A stretch of DNA of 64,000 bases from an uncultured Bacillota bacterium. GTDB lineage: Bacteria; Bacillota; Clostridia; Christensenellales; UBA1242. The stretch is from positions 39,566 to 103,565 of the forward strand of contig UQVQ01000005.1 in NCBI GenBank assembly GCA_900544595.1, read 5' to 3'. The notes beneath the pieces are model-generated. The model did no database searches, had not been told where the DNA came from, and was given only the letters and a program-made list of their open reading frames with translations. Shown here piece after piece: positions 37,899 through 48,252 of the stretch (its first letter is position 1; each line of letters opens with the position of its first letter). The position numbers were made by a program, and so were the translations under genes.

Positions 37899-40800
37899 AT
37901 GAAGAAAAGGATTTTTAGTTTATTAGTTTTGATTCTTGTTGCGATTTGCGGCGGCGTTTTTGCCGCCTGCGCAAAAGAAGGAGGCGAGAATGTTTCAATT
38001 AAGGCTGTTGCTGGGCTCGACAGTCAGCTTTCTTCGTCGCAACTGGATTCAATTTCGAATGAGATTTTGCTTTTGGAAGGGGAAAAAGACAACCTTTCAA
38101 AAGGTTTTGGCTATAACAATTCGGTTAAGGACGGGAACGCGGTTTCTTTGGTTGTTGGGAGCGAAGAAAACGGCTCGCGCGAGTTGATTTTTGAGATTGA
38201 AAATTTTGAAGAAAAAATGAGCGACAAAATTTTTGTTTCAAGCGATTCGTCTTGCATTCAAGTTTCCAAGCCAGAAAACGCGGGCTTTGGCAAGCAAAAA
38301 GTTGTTATAACTGCTGTTGGGGCAGGAACAGCGGAAGTTGTTGTTAAAACCGGGCAATTCTTGAAATCCACGAAAATTGTTGTTAAGGCAATTGAAAAGC
38401 TTTCTTCATTCAGCATTAAAACCAACGCAACAATTTATCTTGAACGCGGAAAGGAATTAACAATTTCGCCAGAGGCATATCTCAATTTCTTCCCTGCGGA
38501 AACGAATTTGAGAGAGGTTGAATTTTATGACGGCGAAACGCTTTTAACAAAAGACGGGAAAACAGTTCTTTCAACAGTTCCAAGCGAAACCGCAACGGGA
38601 TATATTTCCGAAAGCAAAGAAATTACGGTTAAGTCGTTGCGTCTTTCGGGAAACGGAAGCATTCAAACAATTTCGGTTGTTGTTGTTGATTCGCTTTCCG
38701 ATTTAAGCATGAGAAAACTTGTTTATTCCAACGGCGAAAAGACATATCCAATTCTTGAAAAAGGAAAAACAATAACTGTTATTCGAAATGTTTCGCTTGG
38801 CGAAATTAACTATGGAGTTCGAGAACTTTATGTTATTGCGAACTGCAAAGAAGAAAGTTTGGAAATTGTTGCAACAGCGAAAGGGACGAACCTGCTTTTA
38901 ACAGTTTCCGACCAAGAACACATAACTCCAGCGAACTTTTTAACTTCGAAATATGGAAGTTTGATTGACTCTTCAAATCCAGATTTCTCGGCTTGGGTTT
39001 ACAAATTTGAACTTAAGTATGAAGGAATTTCAAGTTATGAGGTTGAATTTGGCTTTAAAACGGGGCGATATACATATGGCGAAATAATTTCGGCAAATGT
39101 TGAGTTTAAGAGTGCGTCGAATCTTGTTGCTTTTGCAAAGCCAGGCGAGGACGAAGATTTCTCGAACACATACACGATTTATGATTACTACACGGGGACA
39201 TATGGCTCAAGGTTTGCGGTTACAACAAACACGAGCGATGAGTTCTCGAAAGCGGAAATTTCGCTTGTTATCCCAGGCGAAAGCGCGCTTGCATTTAAGA
39301 TTTTTGATGTTCTTGGCAACGAAAAACTTGGTGTTTCGGAACTTGGCGCAACAAAAATTGTTCTTAAGAGCGGCGAAAATTTCTTCATTAAAGCAAACGA
39401 AGGAGTTGTTGGGTCGTTCACTTTAACTGCGCGCGTTGCCTACACATTTGAGGGCGTTGAATTTGTTACTGAAAAGACGATTACGCTTAATGCGGTTAAC
39501 TCGCCAACAAATTTCTTCTTCAACAAAGAAAACGGCGAAGAAATTTCAAGTTATGTTTTCGATCTTAACGCGTCCGGGAAAATTGTTTCGGGAATTAAAG
39601 AAACGCAAAGTTATGCGGCGCGAAACTCGCTTGTTCTTTCAATCAACGGCTATGTTGGAAGCGGGGCGCTTACCGGAGCAATATCCGATTTCGTTATTGT
39701 TTCGTCTTCCCCAATTATTCAAATCACGAAAAACGGGTCGTCAATTTCAATTCTTGCAACAGGAACTGGAACTGGCAGTTTCAAAATTGTTGTTGGAAAC
39801 GGAATTTCAAGAACATTCACTTTCAATGTTATTCAAAGCGTTAGCGATGTTAATGTTTTTGTTCCATCAGCAGAGCAAAATTCCAACATCATTTCGGTTG
39901 TTTCAAACTATTCATATAACGAGAAAATTTATGACCAATATGCTTTGGTTAAGAAAAATTCGTTAATTCCTCTTGTTGTTTCGGCAAGCGGGGAAGTTCT
40001 TATGGCTTCAACCGAAGGAGAAAACATTGATTTTTCAAACGGAAAATTAACCTGCATTAAAGAATTTAATAAAAATGAGCTTACAGTTTCAATAACTTAT
40101 CAATATGTTGACAATGAGGTTGTTTCAACAAAAGCGGTTGTTGTTCAACAAATTTTGATTTCGTCGATTGTTGAAATTGAAAATTTCAGCATTTCAACAA
40201 ACTTTGGCTCGTCAACTTTCAGTTTGTATGATTACTTAACAGTTGGCTATTACTCACGAAATCTTGCAACTGCAACTCTTCAAATTAACATTCTTCCAAA
40301 CGAAATTCGCGAAGAAATCTATAAAACAATAACATTCTCAACAAATGCAAATGTTATTAGCGAAGTTAACACAGAAGAATCCTACACGCTTTTAACCGAC
40401 ATCTTTGAATTTGTTTTCTATCGAACAGGGGCAAGCGCAGGAACAGGAACATTGGTTTGCAAAATCACCAACGAAGATTTGTTTGATTCAAATGGCAACC
40501 TAAAACTTGGGAAAGTGACCCTTCTTGCAAGCATCGACCGTTCAACAGACAGTTCGGAAGGCGGAAATTTTGTTAGATTTGTTCAATTTAACGTTAAAAG
40601 AGCAACAAAAATTGAGGTTATTAACAGTCAAACATCTTCTGTTGAACTTGATTCCTTCACAACCGAGCGAAAACTTGATGTTTCAACCTATCCTCTTGAC
40701 GCAACAAACAGTTCTCTTTCATATGTTTTCATTCCAAAAACTTCGGGACTTAAAGAGGGCGACGTTGAAATTGCTGTTCAAGGAAGCAGCATAACCCTTA

Positions 40801-43800
40801 AACTTGCAGATAAAAATGTTGCTGGCGAAGGTGTTTTAAGAATTATTGCGCTTGACAGCTACACTTCGGCAAGCGATTATGAAACATATTTAGACATTCC
40901 AGTTATTATTTCAAACGGAAGTCAACAATTCCCATACTACATCAATTTTGAAAGTGATGTTCAAAAGATGATTGCAACCGACTTTGAAAAATACTACATT
41001 GTTTCGGGTGAAATTGATCTTAGCGAAGTTCAATGGGAGCCTTCAAAATTTGTTCTTTCAGGGGGAATTACTGGAAGAAACAATGCAAAATTTAAAAACA
41101 TTAAAGTTGCAGGATTAAATTGGAACGACAACGAAAAGACATATTTTGGCGGATTGTTCACGGAAATTGGTTCGGAAGCATTTATTCGCGACATTTCTTT
41201 CGAATTTTCAAATGTTTTATTCCAAATTGAAAGCGATGAAGATCTTAACCGCGCACCTTCATATAACGGATTCCTTGGCGCGCTTGCGGGAAGAAACAGC
41301 GGAACAATTGAAAATGTTTCGGTTTCAATTAGCAATGCAAACGAAATGAAAGTTACGATTAAGGGCGGATACACCCTTAGCATTGGCGGTATGTTTGGCG
41401 AAAATATGCGCTTGATTTCAACTTCAATAACAAGCAGTTCAACAAACAACACGCTTTTCAGCGGACGAATTAACTTTATTGATTCAACCTTGGTTGCTGG
41501 GCCAGCGCACATTCTTATTGTTGGCGGCGTTGCAGGGAGAAACTCGGGCGGACGAATTGAAAGAACAATTGAGGAAGGGCTTGTTGAATTTAACAACAGT
41601 TTTGCATCGGTTAACGCAACAATTGATGTTCGTTATGCAAGCAAAAACATTGGGCTTGACGAGGGAAGTGTTGAAGGAGTTGGCTCAATTGCGGGATTAA
41701 ATAGATATCAAAGTTCGGCAATTATTGAGGAAATGCAAGGGATTTTTGATGTTTCCTCAATTGGGGAAATTAACGCAAGCAAATTCCAAAACATTGGAGG
41801 AGTTGTTGGACAAAACGACGGACAAATTATTAAAGCGCGCTCTCAAGTTTATGTTCGCGGCGGCACGCAAGTTGGCGGAGCAGTTGGAACAAACAGCGGA
41901 ATTCTTGAATCGATTATTGTTGAAAATTTGTTCAAATCCAACCGAAATGGCGAAGAAAACGTGCTTATTGTTGGGCTTGGAAATGTTGGCGGAATTGTTG
42001 GGAAAATGACAGATGGTCAACTTAATAACTCGTCGTTCATTTCATATATTGGTCAAACAATTGTTGATAAGCCAGATTTAATTTCAAGCGGCGAATTTGG
42101 GCTTATTGTTGGAAAACAAGAAGGCGGAATTGCAAATTATGTTGTTGCAATTGCAAATGTAAAGTCAAAATCATATGAAATTAAAGAATCAAAGTTCACA
42201 ATTTCAGAAATTGAATTCACAATTGATAATTTGGAAAATCCAACACAAATCACCTACACAATTGAAGAAATTGAACAGTCAATTGCTGTTGCCGATAAAA
42301 AATTCAGCCTTAATGGAATTATATATGTAATTGGCGAAAATGCAGTTGTTGCGGAAACAAAAGAAACAGAGTTTACTTCCGAAAATTATGCAATTTTCGC
42401 TCGCGGGGACAGCTCTCTTCGCGCAAGACTCTTTAACGGAGCGGGCGGAACACAAGTTGGCGAAGATAATGTTGGAAAAACAAAGGCAGAATTAAAAGAA
42501 ACCGAAGGATTTAAGTTTATCTTCATTCCAACAGGCGAAATTGGGCTTACGTTAACGGAAGATTCAAAGAAATTTGAAATGAGAACAGATGCTAGCGGCA
42601 ATGTTGCGTTCTATTTGTATTACTATCAAAGCACAAACTCAAATTATGCCGACCTTATGGGGTCTAAAAACTTAATCAATTTAACTTCGCTTTTAACAAG
42701 TCAAATTGACGGACGCTATCAAATTTCGTCGAGCAATGCTTCAATCGTTGAAATATTATCAAGCGGTCTTCTTAAAATTAAGAAAACTGGCGAGGTTGTT
42801 TTAACAGCATCAAGTGAATATGTTTCAAACGGAACAGAACAAAAACTTTATATTAAGGTTGTTAATTATACTAATAATATATCAGTATATTTAGATTCAA
42901 ATAAAGCAAACGAAATTAAAAACAATGTCGGCGAAATTAAGTATGTTGTTTTCGATGCAACAGAAAGCAAATTGCTTTACATCAATTTCTTGGATAAGTT
43001 TAATGTCTACGATATGATAGTTCCTTCAAATGTTAAAATCTTACTTAAAGTTAAGGCAATTGGAGGAGAAAACAACGAGGAAATTATCGTTAAGGAAGGC
43101 GAAGCAAAGAAAGAAGGAATTGCTTTCAGACTTATTAAAATAAGTTCCGATTCCTATCAACTTGCAGTTGTTGGCGAAGTTGGAAAATATAAAATTGAAA
43201 TTGTTCCATACATCGAATTTGTTGCCGCAGACGGGCACACTTACACAAGCACGTTGCTTGCAATTGAAAAGATTAAAGAAAGCGATAACATTGAACTTCA
43301 AAAAAGCGTTAAAACAAATTTCAATTTCGAAAACACAACAAAATCAATTAACATTTCGAAAGACACAATTGTTTTTGAACCATATTATGAAAAAGCACTT
43401 GATGTTGAAATTGATTCATTAAACGAAAATGAAATAATAACAATTTCAATAACTCATGTTGGAGCAAACGGAAAAGAAATTGAAGATCAAACCAGGATGT
43501 TAAATGTTGTTGCAACCTACAATGGAGTTGAATATTCAAACAGCGAAACAATTAACTTAATAACATTTAAAATGAACGGCAAAACAAACAATAAGTTTGC
43601 ACTTTCGTTTAAAATTGATGAATATAACCAAAATTTCAGCGAAAAACAATATTTTATAATCAAAATTTCAAGTTCAAATGAAAAACAAGCAAACATAAAT
43701 CTTGAAGTTAACCCTCAAAGTTTAATTTCAATTTCTGCAACGCTTTATCCAATTGTTTCGCTTGACGAACAAAAATATGGATTTAAAGATTTCTCATACA

Positions 43801-46800
43801 TTCCAAGCGGAGTTTTAATTCCGGGGCAAAATTCTTTAATTGAACTTGCGCTAACCCCTCAATTCACATATTTCAACACAATTGAAATTGTTAATGCGTC
43901 GTCAAATGAATATAACCTTGTTTTCGACTTATACGACAGAACAACCTCAAGCGTTGTTAGCGGGGCAAAAGCAACAGAAAAAGGAATTTCAATTTCAAGA
44001 AATTTAATTGAAAACGGAAGTTTCTCGCTTAGAACTTTTGCCGACCAAAGACTTTCAGATAATTCAAGCGTTACAATTTATATTATTTTGAAAGATGCAA
44101 ACGGAAACCAAATTGGCGAAATTGTTGAAAAAACATTCTATGTTGAGCATCTTCCAGGGGTTATTGTAACAATTGACGGCGTTTCAAGCGGAAACACCGA
44201 AAAGCTTTTTCTTGCCCAAGGCGTTTCATATGATATGGACATTTGGGTTAAAGGATATTTAAGAGGCGCGTTCTCAAACAGTGGAGCAATGGTGACCGAC
44301 GGTCAAGTTGTTTTGGAAATTGAAGGTTCCGACCTTGTTGCGATAACTCGCGACCTTGGAGGGAACTATAAATTAACAGTTGCTTCCGGACAACTTGGAA
44401 CAAACAGAACTGTTAAAATTAAGAGTTATGGAATTAACGCAAAAGGCGAAAGAAGCAAAGAAGTTGTTTTGGAAATTGAAATTGTTGAATTTGTTGTTAA
44501 AACAGAAAACGTTGGCGACATAATTTCTGGCGCAGCAAACAACATCTATTCTTCGGCAACTGGAAATTCCTACTTGCTCGATATCTCTCTTAATTCCGAC
44601 ATCTTAATTTACGACAGAACAAATGAAAGAATTAAACAAGACGTTTTAACATTCCTTAAAAATCTTGCAACACAAACAGACGCAGGCAATACAAAGAGTT
44701 CTGTTTGGCAAGTTAAAGATTTTGGCGAAGCAGCGCCAAACTTCACGTTTATTGGCGGAAACGATAAGTTTAAAGATTCAAATGGAAATGAAAAAATATA
44801 CACATCAGTTAATGGGGCATTCAAAATTTACTTTAACACCCTAACAAAAAGAAGTTTTGTTAAATTCCTGAAAACAGAAAGTTCGGCGGCTCCAACATTG
44901 CAAATTAGATTTGAATCGAAATTCCATTACAGCGCAAACGGAACTCCAACAGTTGGGGAGAGCGGAAGTTCAAATTCCTACACTCTTGTTCAAGTTATCT
45001 CCTTCGATGTTTCAGAAAGAACAAGTTTAACAAACCCATATCCAATCTACACATACGAACAGCTTTTGGATATGAGAGAAAACAGCCATTATGTTTTAAT
45101 GGAAGACATAACTTTGCCAGAGGATTTCACTCCAATTAAAACAAAAATTGCAATGCTCGACGGAAACGGACACAAAATTATTGTTCCTTCAATAAGTTTA
45201 AGTGCATTAAACAACGGGGAATCAATGACATTTGGGCTTTTTGAAACTCTTCAAGCAAATGCACTTTTGAAAAACATAACACTTTATGTTAACGGAACAA
45301 TTGAAATTAACTTATATAACTATTCATCAGTTAACTATGGACTTCTCGTTGGAGAAAATAACGGGAAGATAACAAACTGTGCAATTGAAGGATCAAACTA
45401 TGCAATTGTTAACCTAAACTTGTTTGGAACAAATCCGTCATCCTCAATCGACTGCGAAGTTGGAAGTCTTGTTGCAATTAACAACGGCGATATAACAAAC
45501 AGCCGCGTTGAAGTTGGAATTTCAATTAACTCGGTTAAGAGCGCGCTTGTTGGATTCCTTCCTGCAAACCTTGGCGGACTTGTTTCAATTAACAACGGCC
45601 CTGGAACAATCTCTTCAAGTTATGTTAAAGCAAGAATTGAAAACAACACTGCTGGCTCTGTTTCGGCAATAACTGGCGGGCTTGTTACACAAAATACTGT
45701 TGGTGGAAAAATCTTCGCGTGCTACACAAGCGGAGAAAACACATTCCCAGATATTACAAAACTTCGCGCTTCAACAGAAATTGTTTATTCAACAGCAAGC
45801 GCAAGCGGATTTGTTTATTTCAACTCTGGCGAAATTTCAAACTGCTATTCAAACATTCCAGTTCGAACAAACGAAGGGGCAAGCGGATTTGTTTATCAAA
45901 ACCAAACAAGCGGGAAAATTATAAACTGCTATTCAACTTCTGGGCTTGAAAGCTCGGCAAGAAACGGCGCGTTTGTTGGAGTTTTAACTGGTGTTGTTCA
46001 AGACGAAAACCCAATTTTGAACTCCGGCGCAATAATTGGTTGCTTTGCCTGGGAAGAAAAAAGCGAAGTTGGAGAAGCAAAAGTTAACTCTGGGCTTGCA
46101 AGCAACGAAGGCGTTGTAACAAAACTTGAAAAGGACGACTTCAAAAATAAAACTAAATTCAGTAAGTTTGCGTTCTCAAGCACGGCAAACAAAACCGACG
46201 GGGTTTGGTTCTGGGCAAATGCGGGAACAGAAGCAGAGTTTTTAAGAAATGGAATCCAAATGGATTTCTCAAACGAAGCTCCTCAACTTGTTTCACCAAA
46301 CTTAATTGCTTCGGCGGTTAGAACTTTGGTTGATGTTGTTTACGACAATGAAACCGAAACAACTCTTTACAACTATGAATGGGCAAATGGCGAAGATGAG
46401 GGAACAAAATATAATCCATACATCATCGCAAGCCAAGCAGATTTGGAATATCTCGTTTCAAAACAATCGGGATTCACGAATGGAAACATAATTAAAGACA
46501 TTTATTGCCGTTTGGTTGGAGATATCATTTATGAAACTTCAACAGCATCAAGCGGGCTTTTCCAATATGCTTTCCTTGGAAACCTTGAAGGAAACTCCTA
46601 CACAATTGGGAACTACGTTCTCGACAGCTCAGTTAAAATGGATAACGGCGGGTTCTTTGCATCAATTGGAACAGCATCGAATCACGGCGGAAGCATCAAA
46701 AACTTAACTTTTGCGCCAAGATATATGAGCTTAACTAATTGCAACTCTGTTGGGGCTGTTGCGGGTTCGCTCTTTGGCGGAACTCTTGTTAATATTAACA

Positions 46801-47975
46801 TCGACGGAACGTCTTACGCTTCGGAAATTGGCGGGCTTACCATAATTGGCAAGAACGCAGTTGGGGGAGTTGTTGGAATTGCAGAAGGTTCCTATAACCT
46901 TAACAACATAACCGCAAACATTTCTGTTAACTCAACCTATCGCGCGGCGCTTAATGGTCACACCATTGGAGAATATCAAAAAGTTGACATTTCAAAAGTT
47001 TCTTATGCAGGGCTTATTGCAGGAATTGCTGGCGGATATGGAAAAATTGTTTACATCGAAGTTGGAGGAAATAATGTTTCAGTTGGCGAAAACGCATCGC
47101 TTATGTTTGGTTACGTTGGGAAAGATGTTAATGCAACAACATTAACAGCAAAGGCTTCAATCAATCAAACAATTAAAGCGGACATCTATGGCGGCGTTAT
47201 TGCGGCTCATAACTATGGAAGTTTGGAAGACATTAAAATAATTGGTCTTGACGATCCTTCTTATAACGGTTTCTTCGATTCAAGCAACTATGTCCCAACA
47301 GCTCTTGGAAACATTGTTGGAATCATGTCGAACGGGTTAATTAAAGACGCAGTTGTAACAACAAAAATCAAAGCACAAGCGGGCGTTGAATCGCTTGGCG
47401 GTGCTGTTGGATTGCTTTCCGCGGGCGAACTTAATAACATTAAAATTCTTGGCGACATAACAGGCGGAAACCGAATTGGCGGTGTTATTGGACAAGTTCG
47501 CGATGCAAAAATTGTTAAAATTCACAACTGCATCAACAGCGGAACGATCAACTCAAATTCATCTTCCGAAATTGTTACAGTTGGAACTTTAATTGGATTT
47601 GTTAATAACTACACTGAAAATGCTATACAATATAAGCAAGATGAGGAATATCCAACAGACGGAAAAATTCGAATTGCCAACACGGCAGAATTTGTTAGTG
47701 AAGTTAAAGCAAAACTTGAAAGCGGGGAATACACAAGAAAGGTTAACATAACCTGCTATGCAACATCTTTTGCAGAAGTTTGGTATGGTGTTATTGTAAC
47801 AGAAGATTCAAACTATAAGAGAGCGTTGTTCTCAGCAGCATCTAGCGAAACACCTAGCGAAGCACCTAGCGAAAAACTTAGCGAATATGAAATTGCGAAT
47901 GGCGATTTAACTTGTTATGTTCCATTAATTAAAAGTTATCAAGAAAACGGAGAAACTCAAACCAAAGCAAAATAA
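37899..47975 (+). CDS. Second giant lipoprotein (3,358 aa), collinear paralogue of the first
   Basis: It starts 27 bases after the first giant gene, with AAAGGATAAAAG before ATG. The signal peptide MKKRIFSLLVLILVAICGG ends in VFAAC (Cys25), the same unusual FAAC lipobox. The domain order copies the first protein: an Ig-like N-domain (GAGTAEVVVKTGQ matches GLKRGTARIVATS there), LNFFPAETNLRE (matches WNFMPSETNQRD), GLUG blocks from about residue 1,010, a later Ig-like block with GVLIPGQNSLIELALTP, and beta-helix modules opened by NPYPIYTYEQLL (about nt 45,030) and NPYIIASQADLEYL (about nt 46,420). It lacks the long C-terminal GLUG extension and ends in a short Ser-Glu-Pro repeat. No cell-wall sorting signal. 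Surface adhesin or scaffold is inferred. Confidence 0.9.
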   Translation: MKKRIFSLLVLILVAICGGVFAACAKEGGENVSIKAVAGLDSQLSSSQLDSISNEILLLEGEKDNLSKGFGYNNSVKDGNAVSLVVGSEENGSRELIFEIENFEEKMSDKIFVSSDSSCIQVSKPENAGFGKQKVVITAVGAGTAEVVVKTGQFLKSTKIVVKAIEKLSSFSIKTNATIYLERGKELTISPEAYLNFFPAETNLREVEFYDGETLLTKDGKTVLSTVPSETATGYISESKEITVKSLRLSGNGSIQTISVVVVDSLSDLSMRKLVYSNGEKTYPILEKGKTITVIRNVSLGEINYGVRELYVIANCKEESLEIVATAKGTNLLLTVSDQEHITPANFLTSKYGSLIDSSNPDFSAWVYKFELKYEGISSYEVEFGFKTGRYTYGEIISANVEFKSASNLVAFAKPGEDEDFSNTYTIYDYYTGTYGSRFAVTTNTSDEFSKAEISLVIPGESALAFKIFDVLGNEKLGVSELGATKIVLKSGENFFIKANEGVVGSFTLTARVAYTFEGVEFVTEKTITLNAVNSPTNFFFNKENGEEISSYVFDLNASGKIVSGIKETQSYAARNSLVLSINGYVGSGALTGAISDFVIVSSSPIIQITKNGSSISILATGTGTGSFKIVVGNGISRTFTFNVIQSVSDVNVFVPSAEQNSNIISVVSNYSYNEKIYDQYALVKKNSLIPLVVSASGEVLMASTEGENIDFSNGKLTCIKEFNKNELTVSITYQYVDNEVVSTKAVVVQQILISSIVEIENFSISTNFGSSTFSLYDYLTVGYYSRNLATATLQINILPNEIREEIYKTITFSTNANVISEVNTEESYTLLTDIFEFVFYRTGASAGTGTLVCKITNEDLFDSNGNLKLGKVTLLASIDRSTDSSEGGNFVRFVQFNVKRATKIEVINSQTSSVELDSFTTERKLDVSTYPLDATNSSLSYVFIPKTSGLKEGDVEIAVQGSSITLKLADKNVAGEGVLRIIALDSYTSASDYETYLDIPVIISNGSQQFPYYINFESDVQKMIATDFEKYYIVSGEIDLSEVQWEPSKFVLSGGITGRNNAKFKNIKVAGLNWNDNEKTYFGGLFTEIGSEAFIRDISFEFSNVLFQIESDEDLNRAPSYNGFLGALAGRNSGTIENVSVSISNANEMKVTIKGGYTLSIGGMFGENMRLISTSITSSSTNNTLFSGRINFIDSTLVAGPAHILIVGGVAGRNSGGRIERTIEEGLVEFNNSFASVNATIDVRYASKNIGLDEGSVEGVGSIAGLNRYQSSAIIEEMQGIFDVSSIGEINASKFQNIGGVVGQNDGQIIKARSQVYVRGGTQVGGAVGTNSGILESIIVENLFKSNRNGEENVLIVGLGNVGGIVGKMTDGQLNNSSFISYIGQTIVDKPDLISSGEFGLIVGKQEGGIANYVVAIANVKSKSYEIKESKFTISEIEFTIDNLENPTQITYTIEEIEQSIAVADKKFSLNGIIYVIGENAVVAETKETEFTSENYAIFARGDSSLRARLFNGAGGTQVGEDNVGKTKAELKETEGFKFIFIPTGEIGLTLTEDSKKFEMRTDASGNVAFYLYYYQSTNSNYADLMGSKNLINLTSLLTSQIDGRYQISSSNASIVEILSSGLLKIKKTGEVVLTASSEYVSNGTEQKLYIKVVNYTNNISVYLDSNKANEIKNNVGEIKYVVFDATESKLLYINFLDKFNVYDMIVPSNVKILLKVKAIGGENNEEIIVKEGEAKKEGIAFRLIKISSDSYQLAVVGEVGKYKIEIVPYIEFVAADGHTYTSTLLAIEKIKESDNIELQKSVKTNFNFENTTKSINISKDTIVFEPYYEKALDVEIDSLNENEIITISITHVGANGKEIEDQTRMLNVVATYNGVEYSNSETINLITFKMNGKTNNKFALSFKIDEYNQNFSEKQYFIIKISSSNEKQANINLEVNPQSLISISATLYPIVSLDEQKYGFKDFSYIPSGVLIPGQNSLIELALTPQFTYFNTIEIVNASSNEYNLVFDLYDRTTSSVVSGAKATEKGISISRNLIENGSFSLRTFADQRLSDNSSVTIYIILKDANGNQIGEIVEKTFYVEHLPGVIVTIDGVSSGNTEKLFLAQGVSYDMDIWVKGYLRGAFSNSGAMVTDGQVVLEIEGSDLVAITRDLGGNYKLTVASGQLGTNRTVKIKSYGINAKGERSKEVVLEIEIVEFVVKTENVGDIISGAANNIYSSATGNSYLLDISLNSDILIYDRTNERIKQDVLTFLKNLATQTDAGNTKSSVWQVKDFGEAAPNFTFIGGNDKFKDSNGNEKIYTSVNGAFKIYFNTLTKRSFVKFLKTESSAAPTLQIRFESKFHYSANGTPTVGESGSSNSYTLVQVISFDVSERTSLTNPYPIYTYEQLLDMRENSHYVLMEDITLPEDFTPIKTKIAMLDGNGHKIIVPSISLSALNNGESMTFGLFETLQANALLKNITLYVNGTIEINLYNYSSVNYGLLVGENNGKITNCAIEGSNYAIVNLNLFGTNPSSSIDCEVGSLVAINNGDITNSRVEVGISINSVKSALVGFLPANLGGLVSINNGPGTISSSYVKARIENNTAGSVSAITGGLVTQNTVGGKIFACYTSGENTFPDITKLRASTEIVYSTASASGFVYFNSGEISNCYSNIPVRTNEGASGFVYQNQTSGKIINCYSTSGLESSARNGAFVGVLTGVVQDENPILNSGAIIGCFAWEEKSEVGEAKVNSGLASNEGVVTKLEKDDFKNKTKFSKFAFSSTANKTDGVWFWANAGTEAEFLRNGIQMDFSNEAPQLVSPNLIASAVRTLVDVVYDNETETTLYNYEWANGEDEGTKYNPYIIASQADLEYLVSKQSGFTNGNIIKDIYCRLVGDIIYETSTASSGLFQYAFLGNLEGNSYTIGNYVLDSSVKMDNGGFFASIGTASNHGGSIKNLTFAPRYMSLTNCNSVGAVAGSLFGGTLVNINIDGTSYASEIGGLTIIGKNAVGGVVGIAEGSYNLNNITANISVNSTYRAALNGHTIGEYQKVDISKVSYAGLIAGIAGGYGKIVYIEVGGNNVSVGENASLMFGYVGKDVNATTLTAKASINQTIKADIYGGVIAAHNYGSLEDIKIIGLDDPSYNGFFDSSNYVPTALGNIVGIMSNGLIKDAVVTTKIKAQAGVESLGGAVGLLSAGELNNIKILGDITGGNRIGGVIGQVRDAKIVKIHNCINSGTINSNSSSEIVTVGTLIGFVNNYTENAIQYKQDEEYPTDGKIRIANTAEFVSEVKAKLESGEYTRKVNITCYATSFAEVWYGVIVTEDSNYKRALFSAASSETPSEAPSEKLSEYEIANGDLTCYVPLIKSYQENGETQTKAK
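47844..47885 (+). repeat. 12-bp in-frame microrepeat near the end of the second giant gene
   Basis: About 3.5 copies of AGCGAANNACCT-type units encode SETP-SEAP-SEKL-SE. Copy-number change would keep the frame. Confidence 0.75.
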
Positions 47976-47982
47976 TAAAATT

Positions 47983-48010
47983 TCAAGCACAGAGATGTGC
48001 TTGATTTTTT
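47983..48010 (+). terminator. Intrinsic terminator after the giant genes
   Basis: A perfect 9-bp stem TCAAGCACA/TGTGCTTGA with GAGA loop, followed by T6. It isolates rpoB from the giant-gene transcript. Confidence 0.92.
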
Positions 48011-48108
48011 ATTATTAGATATTTAAAATCTCAAATTTTAAATATGAAAGTAAAAAGTTTTGAAACGACAATAAAAGTCAATAATGTAAGTAAATTGTTA
48101 AAAAGTTG

Positions 48109-48137
48109 TTGACATATTCCATTTTTGGTGCTAAAAT
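48109..48137 (+). promoter_or_regulatory. Promoter of rpoBC
   Basis: TTGACA (48109-48114), 17 bases, TAAAAT (48132-48137). The leader to the ATG is about 110 bases. Confidence 0.88.
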
Positions 48138-48201
48138 CTGTTTTTGTATAGGCTAAAGTGGACAAATATTGGGCATTTTTTAGTTGATTTATATTTTTTA
48201 A

Positions 48202-48236
48202 GGCAAAAATGTGCTTTTTTTGCCACTCTTTTTTTT
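48202..48236 (+). other. Attenuator-like hairpin in the rpoB leader
   Basis: GGCAAAAA (48202-48209) pairs with TTTTTGCC (48217-48224), followed by ACTC and T8, just upstream of the AAGGAGA ribosome site. The stem is A-T rich and weak, so partial termination or no effect are both possible. Confidence 0.4.
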
Positions 48237-48252
48237 GCTATAAGGAGAACAT

